A stretch of DNA of 64,000 nucleotides from Mesorhizobium_L sp035547755 (lineage in GTDB: Bacteria > Pseudomonadota > Alphaproteobacteria > Rhizobiales > Rhizobiaceae), in contig DASZUG010000021.1 of the NCBI GenBank assembly GCA_035547755.1, forward strand, positions 1-64,000, in the 5' to 3' direction. Below, one piece after another: positions 35,570 to 44,340 of the stretch; positions within the stretch are counted from its first letter, which is position 1, and each line of letters starts with the position of its first letter. The notes under the pieces are model-generated. The model was not told where the DNA came from and did not search any database. It saw only the letters and a program-made list of their open reading frames with translations. The position numbers and the translations under genes were made by a program.

Positions 35570-36955
35570 TCAGATCGCCTCCCTCAGGTGAAAGCTCTTC
35601 GGCCGCGTCAGGCTTTCATAGCCGAGCGGGGAAAGAGACGCGCCCTTGCCCGTGTCCTTGACGCCGGTCCACACGAGCGCCGGATCGAGATAATCGCAGC
35701 GGTTCATGAAGACGGTCCCTGTCTCGATCCGATCGCCGAGCGCAGCCGCATGGTCCGTGTCTCTCGTCCAGACGGACGCCGTCAGCCCGTAGGGGCTATC
35801 GTTCATCAACGCCACCGCCTCCTCGTCATCGCGCACCTTCATGATGCCGACGATCGGCCCGAAGCTTTCCTCGCGCATGACGCTCATCTGGTGATCGACA
35901 TTGGTGAGCACTTCCGGCGTCAGATAGGGCGAGCCCGACTTGTCGCCCTCGACCTTCATGCCGATATGCGTCCGCGCGCCTTTGCGCAGCGCCTCCGCCT
36001 TCTGCTCGCGCACGAGATCGGCGAAGCGGCTATGCGCCATCGGCCCCATCGTTGTCTCGGGGTTGAGCGGATTACCGACGACATATTGCTTCGTCAGGTC
36101 GACGAAGCCCTCGACAAATTCGTCATAGACCTTCTCGTGCACATAGATGCGCTCGATGCCGCAGCAGCACTGGCCGGAATTATAAAAGGTCCCGTCGACC
36201 AGGTTGGCGACCGCGTGGTCCATCTTCGCGTCGGGCAGCACATAGGCCGGGTCCTTGCCGCCGAGTTCCAGGCCGAGCGTCATGAAGGTTCCAGCCGCCG
36301 CCTTCTCGATGGCGCGCCCGCCGCCGACGGACCCGGTGAAATTGCAATGATCGATGCGGCCTGAACCAAGCAGCTTTTCCGTCTGATGATGGTTCATGAC
36401 GAGATTGCGGAAAAGCCCCTTCGGCAGGCCGGCCTTGTCGAAAGCCGCCTGGAAACGCTCGCCGACGAGCAGCGTTTGCGCCGCGTGTTTCAGAAGCACC
36501 GCATTGCCGGCCATCAGGCCCGGGACGATGGTGTTGACAGCTGTCAAATAGGGGTAGTTCCACGGCGCGATGACGAGCACGACGCCGCGCGGATCATGCT
36601 TGACATAGCGTCGAAAGCCGCCCTTCGGATTGGAAGCGGGCATCGGCTTCAAGGCCGTCTCGGCAATCTCGATCATATAGCGGGCGCGCTCCTCCACCCC
36701 GCCCTTTTCGCCGCCATAGCGGACCGGCCGGCCCATCTGCCAGGCGAGTTCAGGCACGATCTCGTCATTCATGGCGACAAGCGCGTCCAGTGCCGCCGAC
36801 ACGATCTCGCCGCGTTCGGCAATCGATGTCTTCGCCCATTCGGCCTGCGCCGCCTTCGCGCGCTCGACCGCGGCGCTGACCTCCGCATCGGAGGCGACAG
36901 GCCGCTCGGCATAGATCGAACCGTCGATCGGGGATTTCAGTTTTACCGTTTCCAA
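35570..36955 (-). CDS. Aldehyde dehydrogenase family protein
   Basis: A 461-residue NAD(P)-dependent aldehyde dehydrogenase. Cofactor and catalytic features in order: VLVIAPWNYPYLTAVNTIVPGLMAGNAVLLKHA near residue 130, FTGSVGGGRAIE near 205, the general-base Glu in LGLELGGKDPAYV near 230, and the nucleophile Cys in NSGQCCCGIERIYVH near 265, where three Cys stand in a row. The C-terminal EESFGPIVGIMKV is normal. The family is secure. It may oxidise an omega-amino or gamma-glutamyl aldehyde, as PuuC does, because a glutamine-synthetase-like gene lies upstream. The start codon follows the 55-residue gene by 54 bp. Confidence 0.9.
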   Translation of the reverse strand: METVKLKSPIDGSIYAERPVASDAEVSAAVERAKAAQAEWAKTSIAERGEIVSAALDALVAMNDEIVPELAWQMGRPVRYGGEKGGVEERARYMIEIAETALKPMPASNPKGGFRRYVKHDPRGVVLVIAPWNYPYLTAVNTIVPGLMAGNAVLLKHAAQTLLVGERFQAAFDKAGLPKGLFRNLVMNHHQTEKLLGSGRIDHCNFTGSVGGGRAIEKAAAGTFMTLGLELGGKDPAYVLPDAKMDHAVANLVDGTFYNSGQCCCGIERIYVHEKVYDEFVEGFVDLTKQYVVGNPLNPETTMGPMAHSRFADLVREQKAEALRKGARTHIGMKVEGDKSGSPYLTPEVLTNVDHQMSVMREESFGPIVGIMKVRDDEEAVALMNDSPYGLTASVWTRDTDHAAALGDRIETGTVFMNRCDYLDPALVWTGVKDTGKGASLSPLGYESLTRPKSFHLREAI

Positions 36956-37009
36956 GAAAATGACTCCAATTTGCTTTTCTCCTGCCCTCCGGCATACCGC
37001 ATTTGCGCT

Positions 37010-37177
37010 CTATTCAGCGGGCAGTTGGTAGATTCGGATAAGGGATATCCGTCCAACATCGTTTTGGAGCTCGTAGACCAATTCCTTCGTTCCGTCGTCG
37101 AGATCGTTGGCTTCCACGAGTTCGATCTCATGACGCCGCATCATTTTGTCCAGAGTGCTAACAATATTCGATGCCAT
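37010..37177 (-). CDS. Small protein of 55 residues between the GS-like and aldehyde dehydrogenase genes
   Basis: A short frame from ATG 37175-37177 to TAG 37010-37012. The start reads MASNIVSTLDKMMRRHEIEL, followed by an acidic VEANDLDDGTKELVYELQND stretch and an alternating hydrophobic ISLIRIYQLPAE end. A ribosome site GAGGAT lies about 8 nt upstream. It fits exactly into the otherwise 280-bp gap on the strand of its neighbours with spacings of about 55 bp on both sides. Predicted as one helix plus two strands, soluble, with no signal peptide. I recognise no family. A regulatory or accessory subunit of the GS-like enzyme is only a possibility. Confidence 0.6.
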   Translation of the reverse strand: MASNIVSTLDKMMRRHEIELVEANDLDDGTKELVYELQNDVGRISLIRIYQLPAE

Positions 37178-37235
37178 CTTGCTGATCCTCGTATCTTAAC
37201 AGCGCAAAACGGGTGCTGGTGAAGGCAGCTGAAAT

Positions 37236-38606
37236 TCAATACCTTTCAAATCCCCTGTGCAGTTCCCAATCCGTCACCCGCCGATCATATTCGAACTGTT
37301 CCCACCGCGCCGTATGGACGTAGTGCTCCACGACATTCTCGCCGAACGCTGCTTTCAGCATTTCCGACTTCGCCAGCGCATCGGTTGCATCACGCAGCGT
37401 CTTCGGCACCTCCGCCAATTGCGCGCCCTGATAGGCGTCGCCCTCGAACGGCTTCGAAAGCTCCAGTTTCTCGTCGATGCCGGCAAGCCCCGCCGCGATC
37501 AGCGCGGCGAAGGCGAGGTAGGGATTGAGATCGGCGCCACCGATACGACACTCGATGCGTATCGCCTTCGACCCTGCGCCGCACAGGCGGAAGCCGGCCG
37601 TGCGATTGTCCATGCTCCAGATCGCCTTCGTCGGCGCGAAGGTGCCGGCCTGAAAACGTTTGTACGAATTGATGTAGGGCGCGAGGAACCAGGTGAAGTC
37701 ACGCGCATATTTGAGCTGCCCCGCCACCCACGAGCGCATCAGCGCCGACATGCCGTGTTCTGTCGATTTGTCGAAGAACAGCGGCGTCTTGCCATCCGCG
37801 CTCCACAGCGAGTTGTGGATATGGCTGGAATTGCCGGCGAGCCCATAATCGTATTTCGCCATGAAGGTGACGGCCTTGCCCTGCTCGGCCGCGATCTCCT
37901 TGCAGCCATTCTTCAGGATCACATGCCGGTCGGCCATCGTGAGCGCGTCGGCATAACGGACATTGATCTCTTCCTGCCCCGGTCCCCACTCGCCCTTCGA
38001 ATTCTCGACCGGTATGCCGGCTCCTTCCAGTCCATTGCGGATCGCCCGCATCACGCCCTCTTCTTTCGTGGTGAGCTGGATCAGATAGTCCTGGATGTAG
38101 GGTGAAGCGGTATCGAGGTTGTGCCAACGCTTGTCGCGCGCGCTCCGATAGGTTTCGTCGAAGAGATAGAATTCCAGCTCCGACGCGAAATAAGCCATCC
38201 AGCCGCGTTCCTTCAGCCGGGCGACCTGCCGCTTCAGGAGCGCGCGCGGGGAATGCGCGAGATCCTCATGGTGATGATGGTCAAGGACGTCGCAGAGGAC
38301 CAGCGCCGTCTTTTCCAGCCACGGTATCCGGCGGATAGTCCCGAGGTCTGGCTTCATGACGAAATCGCCATAACCCTTCGACCAACTCGCCGCCTTGTAG
38401 CCGGGCACCGGTTCCATATCGATGTCGTTGGCAAGCAGATAATCGCAGCCATGCGTTTCGTCATGAGCGGACTCGACGAAGTAGGAGGCGAGGAAACGCT
38501 TGCCGATCAGGCGTCCCTGCATGTCTGCCGCGCAGGCCAGAACCGTATCGATTTCGCCGGCGCCGACATCCGTTTTCAACTGCTCGAAAGTGAGATCACC
38601 GGCCAT
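37236..38606 (-). CDS. Glutamine synthetase family protein (gamma-glutamyl-amine ligase-like)
   Basis: A 456-residue ATP-dependent ligase with the glutamine synthetase fold. The N-terminal beta-grasp contains MQGRLIGKRFLASYF. The catalytic domain shows YFASELEFYLFDE near residue 150 (metal Glu), WGPGQEEINVRYADAL near 220, NSSHIHNSLW near 270 (metal His) and RIECRIGGADLNPYLAFAALI near 350. The deviation from true GlnA in the NSGMH-like site and the early segment places it among GlnT/PuuA-type enzymes that join glutamate to amines. Context of permease, two dehydrogenases and an N-formylglutamate-amidohydrolase-like enzyme supports a gamma-glutamyl-amide pathway. The start at 38604-38606 (MAGDLTF) is chosen over the open extension. 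Confidence 0.85.
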   Translation of the reverse strand: MAGDLTFEQLKTDVGAGEIDTVLACAADMQGRLIGKRFLASYFVESAHDETHGCDYLLANDIDMEPVPGYKAASWSKGYGDFVMKPDLGTIRRIPWLEKTALVLCDVLDHHHHEDLAHSPRALLKRQVARLKERGWMAYFASELEFYLFDETYRSARDKRWHNLDTASPYIQDYLIQLTTKEEGVMRAIRNGLEGAGIPVENSKGEWGPGQEEINVRYADALTMADRHVILKNGCKEIAAEQGKAVTFMAKYDYGLAGNSSHIHNSLWSADGKTPLFFDKSTEHGMSALMRSWVAGQLKYARDFTWFLAPYINSYKRFQAGTFAPTKAIWSMDNRTAGFRLCGAGSKAIRIECRIGGADLNPYLAFAALIAAGLAGIDEKLELSKPFEGDAYQGAQLAEVPKTLRDATDALAKSEMLKAAFGENVVEHYVHTARWEQFEYDRRVTDWELHRGFERY

Positions 38607-38670
38607 TCTGTCAAAGCTCCAACAATTGGATTTCGGATCGAAGGGGCCGGCCGGACCGGCCCCCGGCCAT

Positions 38671-40224
38671 TCAGCCTTTTTCTCCAACGGCCTGCTCCGC
38701 GGCGGCGATTGCCGCCTGCCTGGCCGCGATGATTTCGCCAAGCGGCGGTCCCTGGAAACGCCGCCTCTCGAAGGCGAACCAGACGATCGCGGTGAGGATG
38801 AAGAAGCCCACCGTTATATTGAGCGCCCAGTCATTCGGCGGCTGGATACCGATGACGAAGATCAGGATCATCGCCAATATGGACAGCACCGCGAACAGGC
38901 TGAAGACGGCGCGCCCCATATTCCATGGACCCATCCTGTCCCATTTCGGCGAGCCCCATGCGATGAGCCCGAGGGTGATGGGGAAGGTGAAGGAGAGGAA
39001 CAGGAAGATCACCGTGCAGGACACAACGATCGTATAGGCCGATGTGCCCGCAACGGAGACCAAAGAGGACCCCCAGACGAAAAGCACCGCGAGAACGGAG
39101 GCGGTCCAGATCGCTGCGACGGGCGTGCGATAGGTTGGGCTGACCCTGGAAAGGCTCCGCGATGCCGGCAACCCGCCATCCCGCGAAAAGGCGAAGATCA
39201 TGCGGGATGCCGAGGTGACGGTCGCCAGACCGCAGAGCAATTGGGCCACGAACACGACCAGATAGACGAACTCCTTGACCCCGGGACTCACGCGCTGGTC
39301 GAAGGCCCAGAAGAACACGTTCCAGCCCTGTTTGGCGGCTTCGTCCATGTTCGGGATCATCAGGACGAAAGACGCCAGGAAAAGATAACCGAACAGCGCC
39401 GACCAGACGACCGACATGACCATTGCGCGTGGCACCGAGCGCGCCGCCTTCATCGTCTCCTCCGAGGTGTGGGCGGAGGCGTCGTAACCCGTGATCGTAT
39501 AGATCGGCAGCAGCAGGCCAAGCGCGAACACCCACGCATTCGACACATGCGGCCAAACCCCGCCGCCGGCATCGCCGGAATAATTGTGGAAGGTGAACAG
39601 GCGCGAGAAATCCCAGCTTTGCGCCGCCACCAGGCACACTACGGCGATGAGAATGGCTCCGAAGAAGATGAGATAGCCGGAAAAATCCGTGAGCTTGGCG
39701 GTGAGCTTGATGCCGAGATGGTTGATGAGCGCCTGGCCGCCTGTGATGATGACCAGAAAGATCATCTGATTGGTCAATGTGTTCCCGATGCCGAGCGCCG
39801 GCCCAAAGGCGCCGGCGAAAAAGGTCCAGGTGCCGACATTGATGGCGCCCAGCACCGTGACGAGGCCGAGAAGATTGAGCCAAGCCGTCACCCAGCCGGT
39901 ACCGCGATTGCCGAGGATCGAACCCCAGTGATAGAGGCCGCCGGCTGTCGGATAGGCCGACGATATCTGCGACATCGCCACCGCGAAGACGAGCGAGACG
40001 AAACAGCCGACCAGCCAGCCGATGCCGACCCCGATGCCGCCGGCGCCCGACGTCGCCTGGGCAAGCGAATTGATGCCGCCCGAGAGGATGCAGATGATGG
40101 AAAAGGAGACGGCGAAGTTGGAAAAGCGCGAAAGCCTTCGCTCCAGCTCCTGCGCGTAACCCATCGAGTGGAGAACCTTGACGTCGTCTTGCTTGTCGGT
40201 TTCGTCATAGTCCAGAATCGGCAT
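38671..40224 (-). CDS. APC superfamily amino acid/amine permease
   Basis: A 517-residue inner-membrane permease with about 12 predicted helices. The cytoplasmic start (YDETDKQDDVKVLHSMGYAQELERRLSRFSNF) leads into FAVSFSIICILSGGINSLAQATSG, the typical first APC helix with its unwound glycines. AYPTAGGLYHWGSILGNRGTGWVTAWLNLLG and GYDASAHTSEETMKAARSVPRAMV are characteristic of the amino-acid/choline/GABA branch (BAT1/UGA4-like). It probably brings in an amine or amino acid by proton symport. It lies between the amidohydrolase gene (15 bp upstream) and the GS-like gene (64 bp downstream). Confidence 0.92.
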   Translation of the reverse strand: MPILDYDETDKQDDVKVLHSMGYAQELERRLSRFSNFAVSFSIICILSGGINSLAQATSGAGGIGVGIGWLVGCFVSLVFAVAMSQISSAYPTAGGLYHWGSILGNRGTGWVTAWLNLLGLVTVLGAINVGTWTFFAGAFGPALGIGNTLTNQMIFLVIITGGQALINHLGIKLTAKLTDFSGYLIFFGAILIAVVCLVAAQSWDFSRLFTFHNYSGDAGGGVWPHVSNAWVFALGLLLPIYTITGYDASAHTSEETMKAARSVPRAMVMSVVWSALFGYLFLASFVLMIPNMDEAAKQGWNVFFWAFDQRVSPGVKEFVYLVVFVAQLLCGLATVTSASRMIFAFSRDGGLPASRSLSRVSPTYRTPVAAIWTASVLAVLFVWGSSLVSVAGTSAYTIVVSCTVIFLFLSFTFPITLGLIAWGSPKWDRMGPWNMGRAVFSLFAVLSILAMILIFVIGIQPPNDWALNITVGFFILTAIVWFAFERRRFQGPPLGEIIAARQAAIAAAEQAVGEKG

Positions 40225-40239
40225 GATCGTTACCTTCCA

Positions 40240-41085
40240 CTATCTGTCGCCTGACGCCGCCCGCGTCGGGCTGGATTGTCCACCTTCTTTTCTTGTGATT
40301 TTTGCTTCTTCGCCTTGCGCCCGCTCTGCGATCTCTCGGAGAATCGCCGCGAGCCGGCCACTCCACAACGATTGACCGGCTTGTGTCCTGATCTCGTCAT
40401 TACGAATTTCGATCATGACGGCGTCAAGCCCGAGCGCGCAGGCATGGCGCTCCAGCGTGTAGTAGACACGGTCGGCCGGTGAATAGGGCTGGTTGTCTCC
40501 GACATTAAGGTTCGTGTCGGCAAGCAGCGCATCCATCACCGGGCGTGCGAGTGTGACGTCTTCATCATGGATAACTCCCACCTGCCAGGGCCGCGCGGCA
40601 CCCTTGAAGACGGGCGTGAACGAATGGATGGCGACCAGTCGCGTATCTCGACCACGCGCAAGCCTGTCGCCGACCACGCGGGCAAGGCGATCATGAAATG
40701 GCGCATGAGCGAGCGCAATACGGCGCTCTCGCTCCTTCGCGTTCAGGCCTGCATTGCCGGGAATCGTGATCAGTTCGCTCTGCTCGGGAACCAGATCGGG
40801 AGCGTCGAGCGGTCGGTTGCAATCGGCGACGAGGCGCGAGACGCGTGATTCGACAAGCGTGGCGTCGAGCTTTTCCGCGAGAGTACACGCCACTTCTATG
40901 GCGCCGGGATCCCAGGCGATGTGGCTGACGAGGTCTTCTGCATCGAGTCCCAACGTCCCGAGTTCCGCCGGTATATGATTGGAAGCATGGTCGCAGACGA
41001 TGACGAAAGCGCTTTTCCCGTCGGGATTGGAAATCCGGACGGCCGCTTCCGCCGCAGCATTGTCCTCAGCTGCCTTCATCGGCAA
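40240..41085 (-). CDS. N-formylglutamate amidohydrolase family enzyme, first gene of the catabolic run
   Basis: A 281-residue member of the N-formylglutamate amidohydrolase family, more divergent than the copy at 3218. Metal-site motifs: VIVCDHASNHIPAELG near residue 30, VESRVSRLVADCNRPLDAPDL near 80, LVAIHSFTPVF near 150 and LDAVMIEIRNDEIRTQAGQ near 220. Proteins of this branch often sit beside GS-like ligases and amine permeases. Hydrolysis of a gamma-glutamyl or N-acyl-glutamate intermediate would close a glutamylation cycle, but this is inference. The start could also be ATG at 41077-41079. It is divergent from the RpiR-type regulator. Confidence 0.85.
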   Translation of the reverse strand: MPMKAAEDNAAAEAAVRISNPDGKSAFVIVCDHASNHIPAELGTLGLDAEDLVSHIAWDPGAIEVACTLAEKLDATLVESRVSRLVADCNRPLDAPDLVPEQSELITIPGNAGLNAKERERRIALAHAPFHDRLARVVGDRLARGRDTRLVAIHSFTPVFKGAARPWQVGVIHDEDVTLARPVMDALLADTNLNVGDNQPYSPADRVYYTLERHACALGLDAVMIEIRNDEIRTQAGQSLWSGRLAAILREIAERAQGEEAKITRKEGGQSSPTRAASGDR

Positions 41086-41140
41086 TGCCCCTCGGGACGC
41101 TGTAACAAAAATTACGAATAAGTTATCATTGCGTCCGTTC

Positions 41141-41154
41141 GTATGATCTCATAC
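41141..41154. promoter_or_regulatory. Inverted repeat in the RpiR-type regulator/amidohydrolase gap
   Basis: GTATGA-TC-TCATAC. A further GTATGA occurs at 41191-41196 inside ACGGT-ATGAA-ACCGT. Both lie in the divergent gap of about 165 bp, a natural place for the regulator's operator. Short arms keep confidence low. Confidence 0.4.
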
Positions 41155-41249
41155 ACATTTTGCAGCTTTGTCAAACGCGTTCTTTTCACGGTATGAAACC
41201 GTCCAGGGAAATGGATCTTCAGCCAGCTCGAACGGCGAAGGATTTGAGA

Positions 41250-42083
41250 ATGGCTGCGAGCATCGCCGAACGCATCACGGAGAAATTGCAGGTGATGCCC
41301 GCCGGCGAGCGCCGGGCGGCGCACACGCTGATCGGCAATTACCCGCTGTGCGGCCTGAAGACGGTGGCGGAGTTTTCCGCCCAGGCCGGCGTCAGCGCGC
41401 CGACAATCCTGCGTTTCGTCGCGCGGCTCGGATTCCAGAACTATCCCGAATTTCAGTCCGCGCTGCAGGACGAACTCGCGGCCCAGCTTCAATCCCCGCT
41501 CGTCCGCTCGGCGGCTCCCTCTTCCTCCGCCGCCGGTGATACCTCGCCGATGGTCGCGGCGACCATAGACAATATCCGCGAGACCTTCCGTCACCTCTCT
41601 ACCGCGCAGATCGGCGATATGACGGGGTTGATCGCCAATCCGCGCCTGAAGATCTTTCTCATCGGCGGGCGGTTCACCGATCCAGTCGCGCGCTATATGG
41701 CGTCACATCTGGCGATCATCCGGCCAAACGTTTTCCATCTCGCCGGCCAGGAAAGCAATTGGCGCGACCGGCTGATCGACATGGGCAAGCGCGACGTGCT
41801 GCTCGTGTTCGACATCCGCCGCTATCAGGAAAGCCTCGTCCGTTTTGCCGCAAGGGCGCATGAACGCGGTGTCCACATCATTCTCTTCACCGACCGCTGG
41901 CTCTCTCCTATCGCGCGTTTTGCCCGGCATGTGGTTGCCGGTCGTACCGCCGTGCCCTCGGCCTGGGATTCGTCGGCCTCGCTCCTCGTGGTGGCGGAAA
42001 CACTGATCGGCGAAGTGACACGCAGTCTCGAGACCGAGAGCGCCGCCCGTATCCGCGAGATGGAGAATCTGCGGCGGGAATAA
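41250..42083 (+). CDS. MurR/RpiR family transcriptional regulator
   Basis: A 277-residue regulator with an N-terminal RpiR helix-turn-helix (IAERITEKLQVMPAGERRAAHTL...VAEFSAQAGVSAPTILRFVARLGFQNYPEFQSAL, residues 4-75) and a C-terminal SIS sugar-isomerase-like ligand domain (KIFLIGGRFTDPVARYMASHL, VLLVFDIRRYQESLVRFAARAHERGVHIILFTD). ATG 41250 is chosen because GAAGGA lies 7 nt before it; earlier ATGs at 41193 and 41211 have poor sites. It is divergent from the amidohydrolase-permease-ligase run and is the only regulator nearby, so it is the likely controller of that cluster. Effector unknown. Confidence 0.9.
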   Translation: MAASIAERITEKLQVMPAGERRAAHTLIGNYPLCGLKTVAEFSAQAGVSAPTILRFVARLGFQNYPEFQSALQDELAAQLQSPLVRSAAPSSSAAGDTSPMVAATIDNIRETFRHLSTAQIGDMTGLIANPRLKIFLIGGRFTDPVARYMASHLAIIRPNVFHLAGQESNWRDRLIDMGKRDVLLVFDIRRYQESLVRFAARAHERGVHIILFTDRWLSPIARFARHVVAGRTAVPSAWDSSASLLVVAETLIGEVTRSLETESAARIREMENLRRE

Positions 42084-42100
42084 TATCACTTGCGCCCATA

Positions 42101-43069
42101 TCAGGGATGCAGGATGAGCTTACCGCTCGCGCCGCGAGAATGGATGCGCTCCAGCGCCGAAGCCGCTTCAGCGAGCGGATAGGTGCCTTCGATAACCGGC
42201 TTGATTTTTCCCGCCTCATACCAGGCGATGAGTTGGCGCATATTGGCCGTATGCGATTCGGGCTCCTTGCGGGTGAAACTGCCCCAGAAAACGCCGACGA
42301 CGCTGTAGCCCTTGACCAGCGTCAGATTGACCGGCAGTTGCGGGATACGCCCCGAGGCAAAGCCGATCACAAGCAGCCTTCCATTCCAGCCCATGGCGCG
42401 GGCAAGGATATCGAACGTATCTCCGCCAACCGGATCGAAGGCGACATCCACGCCCTTGCCGCCTGTCGCTTCCTTTAGCGCGTCGCGGAGATTCTCGTAA
42501 CCGAGCACGATATCCGCGCCAGCCCGGCGGGCGATTTCCTGTTTCTCGGCGGATGAAGCCACCCCGATCACATGTGCGCCCATCGCCTTGCCGATTTGCA
42601 CGGCGGCAAGCCCGGTCAGGCCCGACGCGCCGAGCACGCAAAGCGTTTCGCCGGCGGCGAGTTGCCCCCTTTGCTTGAGCGCGTAAAGCGACGTGCCATA
42701 ACCGCAGAGCAGCGCGCAGGCATCGCCAGCGTCCATTCCTTGAGGGATTTTTGTCGCAGCGGATTCGGAGACGCCGACCTTTTCCGCATAGGCTCCGATC
42801 GCTGGCAGCACCGCAACGCGATCCCCGACTTCAATGGATCGCACGGCCTCGCCCACGGCCACGACGCGACCCACCGCCTCCATACCGGGGACGAAGGGCG
42901 TTTCCGGCCGGGCCTGATAAAGCCCCTGAACCAGCAAGCCATCGGGAAAATTCACACCGATCGCCTCAGCTTCGACAATGATGTCATGGTCCGCCGCCTT
43001 AGGCTCAGGCCAGTCCTCATAGGCCAGATTGCTGATCGGACCGTATTCGCGCGCGACAATCGCCTTCAT
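42101..43069 (-). CDS. NADPH:quinone oxidoreductase family zinc-independent dehydrogenase (MDR)
   Basis: A 322-residue medium-chain reductase/dehydrogenase. It has a GroES-like N-terminal domain (MKAIVAREYGPISNL, GVNFPDGLLVQGLYQ, PGMEAVGRVVAVG) and a Rossmann domain with VLGASGLTGLAAVQIGKAMGAHVIGVA near residue 140, then GGKGVDVAFDPVGGDTFD. It lacks the zinc-binding Cys/His set of alcohol dehydrogenases, so quinone or enoyl reduction is likely. The start ATG has an excellent AAAGGAGG. It is the third gene of the TetR-acyl-CoA dehydrogenase operon, 35 bp after the dehydrogenase. A trans-2-enoyl reductase role is possible. Confidence 0.9.
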   Translation of the reverse strand: MKAIVAREYGPISNLAYEDWPEPKAADHDIIVEAEAIGVNFPDGLLVQGLYQARPETPFVPGMEAVGRVVAVGEAVRSIEVGDRVAVLPAIGAYAEKVGVSESAATKIPQGMDAGDACALLCGYGTSLYALKQRGQLAAGETLCVLGASGLTGLAAVQIGKAMGAHVIGVASSAEKQEIARRAGADIVLGYENLRDALKEATGGKGVDVAFDPVGGDTFDILARAMGWNGRLLVIGFASGRIPQLPVNLTLVKGYSVVGVFWGSFTRKEPESHTANMRQLIAWYEAGKIKPVIEGTYPLAEAASALERIHSRGASGKLILHP

Positions 43070-43104
43070 GTTCCTCCTTTCCCTTCTCCGGAGAGGGAAA
43101 TCCG

Positions 43105-44340
43105 TCACACTTTCTCTTGCGTATATTTCTTCAACTCGGCACGCGCCACCTGGCGGCGATGCACTGCGTCCGGCCCGTCGGCGAGACGAAGAGTCCTGAG
43201 ATGCGTCCAGGAGCGGGCAAGCGGCGTATCCTGGCTGATCCCCTGCGCGCCGAACATCTGCACCGCCTCGTCGGTGATCTTGAGCGCGATACGCGGCGCG
43301 ACGACCTTGATCTGGCTGATCCAGGGCGCTGCTGCGCGCGGATCGCCCTGGTCCATCATCCAAGCGGCCTTGAGGCACAAAAGGCGGGCCATTTCTATCT
43401 CCATTCGCGCCTCGGCGATGATGTCGTAATTGGCGCCGAGCTTGGCGAGCGGCTGGCCGAAGGCCTCGCGGCGGAGCGAGCGCTTGCACATCAGTTCGAG
43501 CGCCTTTTCGGCATGGCCGATCGCCCGCATGCAATGGTGGATGCGGCCCGGTCCGAGGCGACCCTGCGCGATCTCGAAGCCGCAGCCCTCGCCGAGGAGC
43601 AGGTCCGACTGCGGTACGCGCACATTTTCGAAGCGCAAATGCAAATGCCCGTGCGGTGCGTCGTCCTCGCCATAGATGGTCATCGCCCTCAGCTTGGTGA
43701 TGCCGGGCGTGTCGGCCGGGACGAGGATCATCGAATGCTGCCGGTGTTTCGGCCCGTCATTCGGCGTCTTCACCATGACGATGTAGATGGCGCAGCGGGG
43801 GTCGCCGGCGCCCGACGACCACCATTTCTCGCCGTTCAGGACATAGTCGTCGCCATCCCTTTCGCAGCGCATGGAAATGTTCGTCGCGTCCGAAGAAGCA
43901 ACATCGGGCTCCGTCATCAGATAGGCCGAACGGATCCGGCCGTCGAGAAGAGGCTTCAGCCAGCGCTCCTTGTGCTTGTCCGTCCCGTAGCGTTCGAGCA
44001 CCTCCATATTGCCGGTGTCGGGTGCGGAGCAGTTGAAGGTCTCCGCGCCGAGATGAGCCTTGCCCATTTCCTCGGCAAGATAAGCGTATTCAACGGTAGT
44101 GAGGCCGTAGCCACGCTCTGAATCGGTCAGCCAGAAATTCCAGAGACCCCGCTCTTTCGCCTTGGCCTTCAGCCCTTCGAGGATTTCGGTCTGCCTGGGC
44201 GTATAGGTCCATCGGTCGCCCTTCCCCACTTCGGCCAGGAACTCCTCGTCGAGCGGCGCGATTTCCTCGCGCACCATGCGGCTCACCTTCTCATGCAGCG
44301 GCTTCAGCCGTTCTGTCATGCCCAGATTCATGTCGCTCAT
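43105..44340 (-). CDS. Acyl-CoA dehydrogenase (ACAD10/11-like)
   Basis: A 411-residue FAD-dependent acyl-CoA dehydrogenase. Order: N-terminal helical domain (LHEKVSRMVREEIAPLDEEF), middle beta domain with YLMTEPDVASSDATNI near residue 140 and GEKWWSSGAGDPRCAIYIVM, and C-terminal helical domain with FGQPLAKLGANYDIIAEARMEIEMARLL near 300 and AVQMFGAQGISQDTPLARSWTHLRTLRLADG near 360. The sequence style and the LRLADGPDAVH ending match the branch that includes eukaryotic ACAD10/11. Neighbours include an APH-like kinase, the other half of ACAD11. The start follows GGAGGA and overlaps the tetR stop by one base (TGATG). Confidence 0.9.
   Translation of the reverse strand: MSDMNLGMTERLKPLHEKVSRMVREEIAPLDEEFLAEVGKGDRWTYTPRQTEILEGLKAKAKERGLWNFWLTDSERGYGLTTVEYAYLAEEMGKAHLGAETFNCSAPDTGNMEVLERYGTDKHKERWLKPLLDGRIRSAYLMTEPDVASSDATNISMRCERDGDDYVLNGEKWWSSGAGDPRCAIYIVMVKTPNDGPKHRQHSMILVPADTPGITKLRAMTIYGEDDAPHGHLHLRFENVRVPQSDLLLGEGCGFEIAQGRLGPGRIHHCMRAIGHAEKALELMCKRSLRREAFGQPLAKLGANYDIIAEARMEIEMARLLCLKAAWMMDQGDPRAAAPWISQIKVVAPRIALKITDEAVQMFGAQGISQDTPLARSWTHLRTLRLADGPDAVHRRQVARAELKKYTQEKV

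Noticed and set aside
38500..40254. 584-codon plus-strand frame opposite the APC permease
   Set aside because: The translation is an Arg/Asp/Glu/His-rich mixture typical of the complement of a membrane-protein gene.
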